A stretch of DNA of 33,597 nt from an uncultured bacterium (GTDB lineage: Bacteria > Hydrogenedentota > Hydrogenedentia > Hydrogenedentales > Hydrogenedentaceae): assembly GCA_937124615.1 (NCBI GenBank), contig CAKZKR010000109.1, forward strand, positions 76,338 through 109,934. Reading direction: 5' to 3'. The translations under genes and the position numbers were made by a program. Shown here one piece after another: positions 7,912-16,134 of the stretch. Position 1 is the stretch's first letter. Each line of letters begins with the position of its first letter. The notes under the pieces were generated by a model. It saw only the letters and a program-made list of their open reading frames with translations. It did not search any database and had not been told where the DNA came from.

Positions 7912-9261
7912 ATGAGCGATAATGAAGTAAAAAAATATATAACTGTTGCAAAAATTTTTTCCTTTTTGACTGCTATTCTGATTTTAATATCAGGGATAGG
8001 CTTATTTGTTTTCTTTTCATCATTTCGTAAACCGCCGGCCCAAGCGGAACAAGAAGAGCGACCTATTCCTGTTGAAGTAATTCAGGTTCAGCCGGAAGAC
8101 ATTCCTATTGTATTAGATGGTTTTGGAGAAGTTCGTACTTTAGCAACGGTGCCTATATCACCCGAGGTATCTGGTAGAATAATTCAGATTCATCCGCGAC
8201 TTGAAGTTGGCGAAATAATCCCCTCGGGTGAAGTTTTGTTTGAAATAGACCCGCAAGATTATCAGGTTCGCTTACAATCTGCCCAGGCGGGATTAGAGCA
8301 AGCAAGACATACTCTCAAAAGGTTACAAGAACAATTTGAATCGGATAAGGGTCGATTAAAGACACTTGAGAGGACTAAAGACCTTGCTTTTTTAGAATTT
8401 CAGCGAGTAAAGCAGTTATTTGATAAGGAAAAAGTTGGGACGCAATCCAATGTAGAACAAACAGAACGAGTATACAATCAGGCATTAGATGCCTTTAATC
8501 AATTAGCCCAGACTGTTGAGTTGTATCCACTTCGAATAAAGGAAGCAGAAGAATCTGTTAAAACAGCCGAATCTCAGTTCACACAGGCGGAAATAAATCT
8601 ATCTCGAACGCGGGTTAAGGCTCCTTTTAATGCAAGGATAAAAACGGTTAATCTGGAAGCAGGACAGTATGTAAACCCTGGAGTAGCTGTACTGACACTA
8701 TCGGATGACTCTATACTTGAAATATCCGTCCCCTTAGATGCTCGACAGGCGACAAAATGGCTTTCTTTCCAGAAAGATAATGTTAACATTGACTCTGCAT
8801 GGTTTCCACCATTAGAGCCAAAAGAATGCGAAATTTTCTGGACAGAGGACAAAGAAAATCATAGGTGGAAAGGGTTTCTTCATCGTATTGAACGATATGA
8901 TGAGAAAACAAGAACTATCTATGCAGTTGTTCGAGTTGAGAAGGGAAATATCCTCTCACTTTCGGATGAAAAAATGCCACTGGTTCAGGGTATGTTTTGT
9001 CAGATAAGGATTCCCGGAAAAACATTGTCCGGTGTTTATCGTTTACCCGATACTGCTGTAAGTTTTGAGGGAACTGTTTACATTGCAGAGGATAATCGTC
9101 TTCGTTCTGTTCAGGTAGAACGATTATATATTCAGGGGGATGAAGTTTATGTGGGTGGGCTTAAACCCGGGACCGTGGTCATCACAACTCGTTTGGTTAA
9201 CCCAATAGATAATTCTTTATTAGAAATTATAAAACCGGGAGATAAGGAAACTGTTTCATGA
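7912..9261 (+). CDS. RND efflux periplasmic adaptor (HlyD/MFP family)
   Basis: 449 residues. A single membrane anchor lies at about residues 13-33, followed by a proline-rich linker. PISPEVSGRIIQIHPRLEVGEII..G..LFEIDPQDY is the first half of the lipoyl/barrel-sandwich domain. A coiled-coil hairpin runs over about 118-232 (SAQAGLEQARHTLKRLQEQF onward), and SRTRVKAPFNARIKTVNLEAGQYV closes the sandwich. Beta-barrel and membrane-proximal domains follow. It would bridge the inner-membrane pump and the TolC-type channel. The start has GAGGAAG directly upstream. Its TGA overlaps the ATG of the pump gene (ATGA), so the two are translationally coupled. Confidence 0.95.
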   Translation: MSDNEVKKYITVAKIFSFLTAILILISGIGLFVFFSSFRKPPAQAEQEERPIPVEVIQVQPEDIPIVLDGFGEVRTLATVPISPEVSGRIIQIHPRLEVGEIIPSGEVLFEIDPQDYQVRLQSAQAGLEQARHTLKRLQEQFESDKGRLKTLERTKDLAFLEFQRVKQLFDKEKVGTQSNVEQTERVYNQALDAFNQLAQTVELYPLRIKEAEESVKTAESQFTQAEINLSRTRVKAPFNARIKTVNLEAGQYVNPGVAVLTLSDDSILEISVPLDARQATKWLSFQKDNVNIDSAWFPPLEPKECEIFWTEDKENHRWKGFLHRIERYDEKTRTIYAVVRVEKGNILSLSDEKMPLVQGMFCQIRIPGKTLSGVYRLPDTAVSFEGTVYIAEDNRLRSVQVERLYIQGDEVYVGGLKPGTVVITTRLVNPIDNSLLEIIKPGDKETVS

Positions 9262-12200
9262 ACCAGTTTTTGGGATATTTTGTAGGAAACCGTGTTTTTG
9301 CAAATATATTGACGATAGTCATACTTGTTTCTGGACTGATTTCAGTAATGTTAATGCGGAGGGAGATGTTCCCTGAATTTTCTTTAGATATGATAACGGT
9401 TCAGATATTTTATCCGGGGGCCGACCCGGAGGAAGTTGAGGAAGGGATTTGTAGAAAAATTGAGGAAGCACTGGATACTGTTGAAGGTATAAAACGATAC
9501 ACCACAGTTGCTTCTGAAAATATGGGAATGGCGACTATTGAGGTAATGGATAGTTATGATTTAAGCAAAGTCTATGATAAAGTTCGTAATGCAATTGATT
9601 CTATATCTACATTTCCCAAAGATGCTGAAAAGCCTATAACTAATGAAGTTACTATCCGTCGTGAGGTCGTTCAAATAGCACTATCGGGTAACTTGCCTGA
9701 CAAGACCTTAAAGGAATGGGCAGAACAGGTTAAAGATGAATTGCAGGCTTTACCTGAAATTTCTCAGGTTTTTATTTTTGGGGCCAAACAATATGAAATA
9801 GGAATTGAAATATCAGAAGAAAAACTTCAGAAATTGGGTCTAACATTTTCTCAGGTGGCATCAGCAATTCGGTCAGGAAACTTGAATATCTCAGGAGGAC
9901 TTATCCGCTCCAAAGGCGCAGAGATACGAATCCGAACTATAGGTAGAAAGTACTACGCGGATGAATTAGCGAAGATTGTAATTCTTGCTAAACCAACAGG
10001 TGAAGTAATCACATTAGACCAGGTTGCAGAAATACGCGACGATTTTAATGAGGACCCCGTAGAGGCAGATTTTAACGGAGAAAAAACGATTCTTATTGCC
10101 TGTTTTAAGACTCAGGAAGAAGATGATATAGCCATATCAGATGCGGTTCATAAATATGTTGAGGCTAAGAAAAAACAGTTGCCTCCAGGGGTAAATATTT
10201 CCGTATGGAATGATAGAGCAAGGCTTATTCGTGCACGGTTGAATCTGTTGGAAATTAATGGAATTCAGGGATTGATAATTGTTATTACACTTCTCTTATT
10301 GTTGATGAATGCAAGATTATCCTTTTTCGTTACATTAGGGATTCCTATTTCTTTTGCAGGGGCTCTTTCTATTTTATATCTTCATGGTAGTACGCTCAAT
10401 ATGATGTCCTTATTTGGTTTAATCATGGTATTAGGAATGCTGGTCGACGATGCTATTGTTATAGGTGAGGCTATCTATTATCATCGTCAACGTGGATTGC
10501 CTCCGATGAAAGCAGCATTGGCAGGAGTAGAAGAAGTAGGGCTTCCTGTTATTGGTGCTGTTACCACAACTATTGCTGCGTTTCTACCACTTATGTTTGT
10601 TAGTGGTATTATGGGAAAGTTTATCCGCATTTTACCAATAGTGGTCATTTCTGCATTAGGAGTTTCTTTATTTGAATCTCTTTTTCTTCTTCCTGCTCAT
10701 TTGAATGACCTACCTGATTTATCACATACCATTTCGAATTCAGATAATAGAAGACATCCATTAAGAAAGCTTAGATGGTTTTTCAGTGATTTTCTTGACT
10801 CTTTTATAGATAAAATTTACCTACCGTTTATAAGAAACATGCTAAGGCATCGGTATATTTCGTTATGTAGTTTTATCACTATTTCGTTAATAGTCTTTGG
10901 ACTTGTTCGTGGGCAGATAATTAAGTTTGAAGTGTTTTCTGAGGTTGATAGTGATTATTTAATGGCACAGATCGAATTTCCGGCAGGAACACCGTTCCAT
11001 GTTACTAAGGATGCGGTAGAAAAGATGGAAAGTGCATTACGGCGATTATCAGAAAAAACAAAAACAATGAGTGGAGAGCCGTTGGTTCAAAATGTTTATA
11101 GTGTTGTGGGACAAAGTAGCAGTGGTTTTTCTGTGCAGGGAGGTAGTAATGCAGGAGAAATTCGTGTTGAGTTATTACCTACAGAACGAAGGGGAATTCA
11201 TGTAAAGAAAATAAGTTCTATGTGGGCAAAGGAGACAGGTGAAATTCCAGGGGCATTGAAACAAAAGTATGATTCTGGTGGAGGGGGTCCCCGTGGGACA
11301 GGAGTCGAATTATGGTTAAGAAGTGAGAATCTTCAAAATGTTGTTAATGCCAGTCAGGAAATAAAAGAAAAACTTAGAACTTATGATGGTGTATATCAGA
11401 TTGAAGATGATTATAGACCGGCAAAAATCGAGGCGAGATTTTATTTAAAGCCTGAAGCACAAACATTAGGTATTACACTGGATTCATTGGGAAGACAATT
11501 AGCGAGCGGTTTCTTTGGTGAAGAAGCAGTACGGATACAGAGAGGAAGGGACGATATTCGTATACGGGTTCGTTACCCTCGTGAAGACCGTAGTTACCTT
11601 TCTATATTGAATCAAGTTCGTATTCGAACAGCACAGGGATATGAGGTTCCTTTATTTGCAGTGGCGGATGTGGACTATGCCCCTGGTTTTTCTTCAATAA
11701 CACGCGTTGATGGGATGCGGAGAGTTGTTGTAACAGCGGATATAGACAGTACCAAGGCAAATTCACAAGAAATTATAGGTGACTTGACGAAAACATTTTT
11801 ACCGGCTCTACAAAAAAAATACCCTGGATTAATTTGGTCGTTTGAAGGTCCCCAGCAAAGTAGTAGAGATGCTCTAAATTCATTAAAAGTAGGTTTTCCA
11901 ATTGCATTATTAGTAATTTTTTTAATTATTTCTTCAATCTTCCATTCTTATTCTCAGCCAATATTAATAATGCTTACAATACCATTTGGTGTTGTGGGGG
12001 CACTTATTGGACATTTACTTTTTGGGCAAACAGTAACCCTTATGAGTTTATTTGGTATTGTCGCACTTGCAGGAGTGGTTGTTAATGATGCCATTGTTTT
12101 TGTTGATTGTTTTAATGCGAACTTGGGCGCAGGAAATGAGTTTGTTTCATCCATTATTCAGGCCGGGAAAAGGAGGTTCCGTGCTATTTTCTTAACCTCG

Positions 12201-12470
12201 ACAACTACATTCGGAGGGTTAATTGGTTTACTTTTTACTCGTGATATGCAAGCACAGTTTTTGAAACCGATGGCTATTTCATTGGCAATCGGCCTGATAT
12301 TTTCAACGACTGTTACTCTTTTATTCATACCTACAATTATTGGTGTATTGAACGACCTCCGTAGAATATCGTATATAATCAGAAGACGAAGGATTCCCAA
12401 ACCTGAAGAAGTGGAACCCGTATTTGCAATGTTGGAACAGAAAAGACAATTAGAAAACGGTTCATCATAA
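9258..12470 (+). CDS. RND-family efflux pump, inner-membrane transporter (AcrB/HAE1-like)
   Basis: 1070 residues, the normal length. The N-terminal helix leads into MRREMFPEFSLD and the YPGADPEEVEE segment seen in HAE1 pumps. The fourth-helix motif GMLVDDAIVIGE carries Asp397 and Asp398, the paired acids of the proton relay. The second half repeats the topology with GVVVNDAIVFVD and ends after TTTFGGLIGLLFTR. The partner Lys of AcrB in helix 10 is not in this motif, as in many HAE1 relatives. It exports lipophilic or amphiphilic compounds using the proton gradient. It is coupled to the adaptor gene by ATGA overlap and followed by an acyltransferase and a TolC-type gene, which makes a full tripartite pump. 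The substrate cannot be read from the sequence. Confidence 0.95.
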   Translation: MNQFLGYFVGNRVFANILTIVILVSGLISVMLMRREMFPEFSLDMITVQIFYPGADPEEVEEGICRKIEEALDTVEGIKRYTTVASENMGMATIEVMDSYDLSKVYDKVRNAIDSISTFPKDAEKPITNEVTIRREVVQIALSGNLPDKTLKEWAEQVKDELQALPEISQVFIFGAKQYEIGIEISEEKLQKLGLTFSQVASAIRSGNLNISGGLIRSKGAEIRIRTIGRKYYADELAKIVILAKPTGEVITLDQVAEIRDDFNEDPVEADFNGEKTILIACFKTQEEDDIAISDAVHKYVEAKKKQLPPGVNISVWNDRARLIRARLNLLEINGIQGLIIVITLLLLLMNARLSFFVTLGIPISFAGALSILYLHGSTLNMMSLFGLIMVLGMLVDDAIVIGEAIYYHRQRGLPPMKAALAGVEEVGLPVIGAVTTTIAAFLPLMFVSGIMGKFIRILPIVVISALGVSLFESLFLLPAHLNDLPDLSHTISNSDNRRHPLRKLRWFFSDFLDSFIDKIYLPFIRNMLRHRYISLCSFITISLIVFGLVRGQIIKFEVFSEVDSDYLMAQIEFPAGTPFHVTKDAVEKMESALRRLSEKTKTMSGEPLVQNVYSVVGQSSSGFSVQGGSNAGEIRVELLPTERRGIHVKKISSMWAKETGEIPGALKQKYDSGGGGPRGTGVELWLRSENLQNVVNASQEIKEKLRTYDGVYQIEDDYRPAKIEARFYLKPEAQTLGITLDSLGRQLASGFFGEEAVRIQRGRDDIRIRVRYPREDRSYLSILNQVRIRTAQGYEVPLFAVADVDYAPGFSSITRVDGMRRVVVTADIDSTKANSQEIIGDLTKTFLPALQKKYPGLIWSFEGPQQSSRDALNSLKVGFPIALLVIFLIISSIFHSYSQPILIMLTIPFGVVGALIGHLLFGQTVTLMSLFGIVALAGVVVNDAIVFVDCFNANLGAGNEFVSSIIQAGKRRFRAIFLTSTTTFGGLIGLLFTRDMQAQFLKPMAISLAIGLIFSTTVTLLFIPTIIGVLNDLRRISYIIRRRRIPKPEEVEPVFAMLEQKRQLENGSS

Positions 12471-12498
12471 AAACAAATAATAAAGGATTCATATTAAA

Positions 12499-13098
12499 AT
12501 GTTAGAACCTTTCTTAGTTCGCTGGAGAAGTTTTTATCATGGATTAAAGTTTGCCCGAATAGGGAAAAAATGTCGTATTCAGGGAAAACATTTTACGGTA
12601 GAAGGGCATGTAGAGTGTGGAGATTACTGCCGTTTTAGAGATTATTTAATCTTTCGCACTCATAAGGAGGGAAAAATAGTAATAGGGACGCATTCAGTGT
12701 TTAGTTATTATATAATTTTGGAATCTACCTCATTAATACAGATTGGTAGTAATACCGCTATTGCAGAGTTTACAGTTATTCGGGACACTAATCATGTTTT
12801 TTGGGGGACAAAAGAACATTTTGGGTTAACCCCTCATGTGGCCAAGCCTATTATAATTGGAGATGATGTCCTTATAGGGAGTCGTTGTTATATTCATCCC
12901 GGCGTAGAAATTGGAAATGGAGCCATTATCGGTGTAGGAAGTGTTCTTGCTGAAGATACGAAAGTAGGAGCATTTGAGATTTGGGCAGGTATCCCTGCAC
13001 GAAAGATCGGTCATCGGTTAGAAAATGTCCCTACTGCAAAATTACAACAAACAGAGGAGTTAATAAAACGATATGGTGTGCGTAAATTCCGTTATTAA
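12499..13098 (+). CDS. Left-handed beta-helix (hexapeptide) acyltransferase
   Basis: 199 residues with isoleucine-rich hexapeptide repeats: GKIVIGTHSVFS, LIQIGSNTAIAEF, PIIIGDDVLIGSRCYIHPGVEIGNGAIIGVGSVLAEDTKVG. It ends in the WAGIPARKIG signature of the WbbJ/Maa/CysE-like acetyltransferases. The likely catalytic His is in RDTNHVF (about residue 98). Such trimeric enzymes move acetyl groups from acetyl-CoA to sugars or to antibiotics. Its place between the pump and the outer-membrane channel is unusual. It may modify a pumped compound or an envelope sugar; I cannot tell which. AAAGGA stands 11 nt before the ATG, and the gene overlaps the next by 26 nt. Confidence 0.88.
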   Translation: MLEPFLVRWRSFYHGLKFARIGKKCRIQGKHFTVEGHVECGDYCRFRDYLIFRTHKEGKIVIGTHSVFSYYIILESTSLIQIGSNTAIAEFTVIRDTNHVFWGTKEHFGLTPHVAKPIIIGDDVLIGSRCYIHPGVEIGNGAIIGVGSVLAEDTKVGAFEIWAGIPARKIGHRLENVPTAKLQQTEELIKRYGVRKFRY

Positions 13099-14626
13099 TC
13101 CTAAAAAAATTGTAATTTTCCTATGGATTTTATCATTATCCCTTTTATTATGTTTATCGATTTATTCACAAGAAGCAGATACGGTTTCTTCTTTACAAAA
13201 AACAGACCATTCTAATCTTGTTCAGGAACTGCCAGAGTTCTTAGACCTTAAAACAGCACAGACAATAGCATTAGAGCAAAATCCATCGTTGAAAGCCGTC
13301 TCGGAACGGATAGAACAAGCCCGGCAAAGAGTGAAACAGGCCTTAGCACAATACTATCCTCAAATCATAGCCAGTTATACGGCTTCTCATACTGAGTTGT
13401 CAGATACTGCTATCCGCCGTTCCCAGATGGCTGTTTGGCAACAAAGTTCAAATGTTATTTCACAGTCTATAATCAGAAGTACCGGAGGAACAAATACAAA
13501 TATTATCTCTTCAATTCCCTGGGAGACCATTTTGAATTCATGGATTTCTGAATATCAATCGAGCAATAGTATTCCTGAATCACAGAATAATTATGCATTA
13601 AATTTTATTATTAGATATACCTTGTTTGATGGTTTTGCTCGTAAGCATTCTGTCGCCCTTGCAAAACTGGGTGAAGAATCAACACATGAGTCCCAACAAG
13701 AAACCGTTCGGGTGTTATTTTCAGCAGTTGCAAATAGTTTTTATGCTGTTCAATTAGCAGAAGAGAATCTTAGGATAGCCGAAGCCGATAAGGCATTCAA
13801 TGAAAGGTTGCTTTATGAAGCAAAAGTAAAACAAGAATTAGGTGCAGGTTCTTTAAGTGATGTGTTGAATTTCGAGGTACGTTTGAGATCGGCTGATGCT
13901 CAGATTATTAATGCCCGACAAAATCGTGAAATTGCAAGGATTTCTTTAGCGGGTGTAATGGGATTGAATACAGGAATGCTTCCCGAACATGTAAGATTAA
14001 CACCACTGAATACCGAGACGGAAGAAGATTTAAAGAGTCCTGATGTTGATAGTCTTTTATCCTGTGCTTTACAAAGCAGGCCGGATTTAAAGATGTTAAC
14101 TTTAATTATTCAGCAATCAGAAGCACAAGTGGGACAGAGTCGCTCAACTTTATATCCCCAGATAGGAGTTTCTTTGTCTCGTTCAGCAACGCGGACGGTG
14201 GATAGTGAATTTAGTTCGGATGATTTCGCAACTACTGTAAGTGTAGATATCTCGTACAATCTTTTTTCGGGAGGCAAAAATCGAGCATTGCGGGCAGAGG
14301 CCCGTGCAAAACTTAGAGAAGCTGAACAGAATTATTATGCAGGAAGAATTGAAGTAATAACGGATGTGCAAAGTGCAATTCAGGAGTTAAAATCTGCCCA
14401 GGAACAAATAAAACTCCAAAGAGAGAATGCCCAATATGTAAGGAAAAATCGGGAATTAGTTGAACAAGAATATAAGGCTGGACAAACCTCATTAGTTCGA
14501 TTGAATGAGGCTCAAAGGGATTTAACTGAGGCAGAAGGGAGACTTGCCTCAGCCCGTGTGGCTTTATTCCGTGCATGGTATCAGTTAAAAACAGTTACTG
14601 CACAATCTCTTCTGGAAGTAAAATAA
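13073..14626 (+). CDS. TolC-family outer-membrane efflux protein
   Basis: 517 residues with a hydrophobic signal segment (about residues 12-31, ending near IYSQ). Two repeats of the outer-membrane efflux protein fold follow. The first has LDLKTAQTIALEQNPSLK, coiled-coil helices and a GMLPEHV-like turn. The second has ALQSRPDLKMLTLIIQQSEAQVGQSRSTLYPQIGVSLS. The strand pairs with LFDGF and LFSGGKNRALRAEA are characteristic. It would form the trimeric outer-membrane exit duct for the RND pump. The gene starts inside the acyltransferase gene; GAGGAG lies 13 nt upstream of the chosen ATG, a rather long spacing, so the exact start is uncertain. It closes the operon. Confidence 0.93.
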   Translation: MVCVNSVINPKKIVIFLWILSLSLLLCLSIYSQEADTVSSLQKTDHSNLVQELPEFLDLKTAQTIALEQNPSLKAVSERIEQARQRVKQALAQYYPQIIASYTASHTELSDTAIRRSQMAVWQQSSNVISQSIIRSTGGTNTNIISSIPWETILNSWISEYQSSNSIPESQNNYALNFIIRYTLFDGFARKHSVALAKLGEESTHESQQETVRVLFSAVANSFYAVQLAEENLRIAEADKAFNERLLYEAKVKQELGAGSLSDVLNFEVRLRSADAQIINARQNREIARISLAGVMGLNTGMLPEHVRLTPLNTETEEDLKSPDVDSLLSCALQSRPDLKMLTLIIQQSEAQVGQSRSTLYPQIGVSLSRSATRTVDSEFSSDDFATTVSVDISYNLFSGGKNRALRAEARAKLREAEQNYYAGRIEVITDVQSAIQELKSAQEQIKLQRENAQYVRKNRELVEQEYKAGQTSLVRLNEAQRDLTEAEGRLASARVALFRAWYQLKTVTAQSLLEVK

Positions 14627-14788
14627 AGAATATTTGCCTAAATTATTTCATTTGTTTTTCGGATGTTCTTTCAGGGAGGGTTTCTTATTTTGTTTATTAC
14701 CTTATTTGCATTAGAATTTTGTAGATGTCTTTTGATTTAGTATTAGAAGTAGAATTGTAGATAACAACATCTAATTGGAGTGTATCTT

Positions 14789-16117
14789 ATGAACAAATCT
14801 GTTTCTTATTCACGAAGAACATTTATAAAAAATGTTCTTATGGGTTCAGCGGGCATTGCTGGAGTCCCTACAATTATCCCTTCTTATGTTTGGGGAGCCG
14901 ACCCCTCTGTTCTTCCTAATGAACGGATTACAGTTGCTTGTATTGGAGTTGGAGGTCAGGGTAAGTATGATATGAAGGCTTTTTTAAGTCTGCCTGAGGT
15001 TCAAGTTATTGCGGTTTGTGATGTAGATGATAATCATGCACAGGAGGCCCAAAAGATTGTTAATGATTTTTATGCACAAAAGAAAGAGGTTCCTGCATAT
15101 AAGGGCTGTGATGTATATCATGATTTTAGAGATATAATGGCTCGTAAGGATATTGACGCTGTAATGATAGCAACACCCGACCATTGGCATCCTATTATAT
15201 CGATTTCTGCGGCGAAATCAGGAAAGGATATCTACTGTGAGAAACCTCTATCAAATTCAATTCCAGAAGGGAAAGCCGTTGTTGAGGCCGTCCGAAAATA
15301 TCGTAGAGTGTTTCAAACAGGAAGTCATGAGCGTTCCCGTGACAATGCAAGGTATGCATGTGAATTAGTACGAAATGGAAGAATTGGTAAGTTACATACG
15401 ATACGAGTGAACATGCCTGTTGATAATCATACACCTATTCCCCCTCAGCCTGAAATGCCAATACCTCCAGGTTTTGATTATGATTTCTGGTTAGGTCCCG
15501 CCTCCAAAGAGCCCTATACTGAAAAAAGATGTCATTTCTGGTTCCGTTATATTTTAGATTATAGTGGAGGTGAGATGACAGACAGAGGAGCACATATTAT
15601 TGATTTAGGGCAGTTAGGCAATGGAACCGATCATACATTTCCGATTTCAGTAGAAGGAAAAGGGTTCTTCCCGAAAGAGGGGTTATTTAATACTGCTATG
15701 AGTTATGAATTTAAATTTGAGTATGCTAATGGTGTTGAACTAATAGGAAAGAGTATAGGTCCACGGGGAATAAAATTTGAAGGAGATAAGGGATGGATAT
15801 TCATCTATATTCATGGAGGTGATTTAAGAGCAAATCCTTCTTCACTCCTTCAGGAGACAATAGGACCCAATGAGATACATCTTGGGAGAAGTAAGGGGCA
15901 TCACAAGAATTTTATTGAATGTGTGAAGTCTCGGAAAGACCCAATGGCTCCTGTTGAAGTGGGTTATCACACTGCAACAATGTGCCATATGGCCAATATT
16001 ACAATGAGACTTGGACGCAAATTGAATTGGGACCCTGAGAAAGAAATGTTTATTAATGATGATGAAGCAAATCGTATGATGCAACCTTCAATAAGAGCAC
16101 CTTGGACATTAGGTTAA
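14789..16117 (+). CDS. Gfo/Idh/MocA-family oxidoreductase with Tat signal
   Basis: 442 residues. The N-terminus has a clear twin-arginine motif SRRTFIK (residues 8-14), then LMGSAGIAGVPTIIPSYVWG, so it should be exported folded with its cofactor. The Rossmann fold follows: ITVACIGVGGQGKYDMK and VQVIAVCDVDD, then AVMIATPDHWHP and the DIYCEKPLSN motif with the conserved Lys. GGEMTDRGAHIIDLGQLG belongs to the substrate domain. These NAD(P)-dependent proteins act on sugars or inositols, and exported members are abundant in Planctomycetes-like phyla. ATG 14789 is preferred over the upstream in-frame GTG because TTGGAG lies eight bases before it. The gene is 17 nt ahead of the HEAT-repeat gene, a likely operon. 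The substrate is unknown. Confidence 0.92.
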   Translation: MNKSVSYSRRTFIKNVLMGSAGIAGVPTIIPSYVWGADPSVLPNERITVACIGVGGQGKYDMKAFLSLPEVQVIAVCDVDDNHAQEAQKIVNDFYAQKKEVPAYKGCDVYHDFRDIMARKDIDAVMIATPDHWHPIISISAAKSGKDIYCEKPLSNSIPEGKAVVEAVRKYRRVFQTGSHERSRDNARYACELVRNGRIGKLHTIRVNMPVDNHTPIPPQPEMPIPPGFDYDFWLGPASKEPYTEKRCHFWFRYILDYSGGEMTDRGAHIIDLGQLGNGTDHTFPISVEGKGFFPKEGLFNTAMSYEFKFEYANGVELIGKSIGPRGIKFEGDKGWIFIYIHGGDLRANPSSLLQETIGPNEIHLGRSKGHHKNFIECVKSRKDPMAPVEVGYHTATMCHMANITMRLGRKLNWDPEKEMFINDDEANRMMQPSIRAPWTLG

Positions 16118-16134
16118 ATAAAAGGAGCAAAAAA

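Noticed and set aside
14722-14773. TAGATGT and ACATCTA as an inverted repeat before the Tat oxidoreductase gene
   Set aside because: Only seven matching bases separated by 38 nt in AT-rich sequence; too weak to call an operator.
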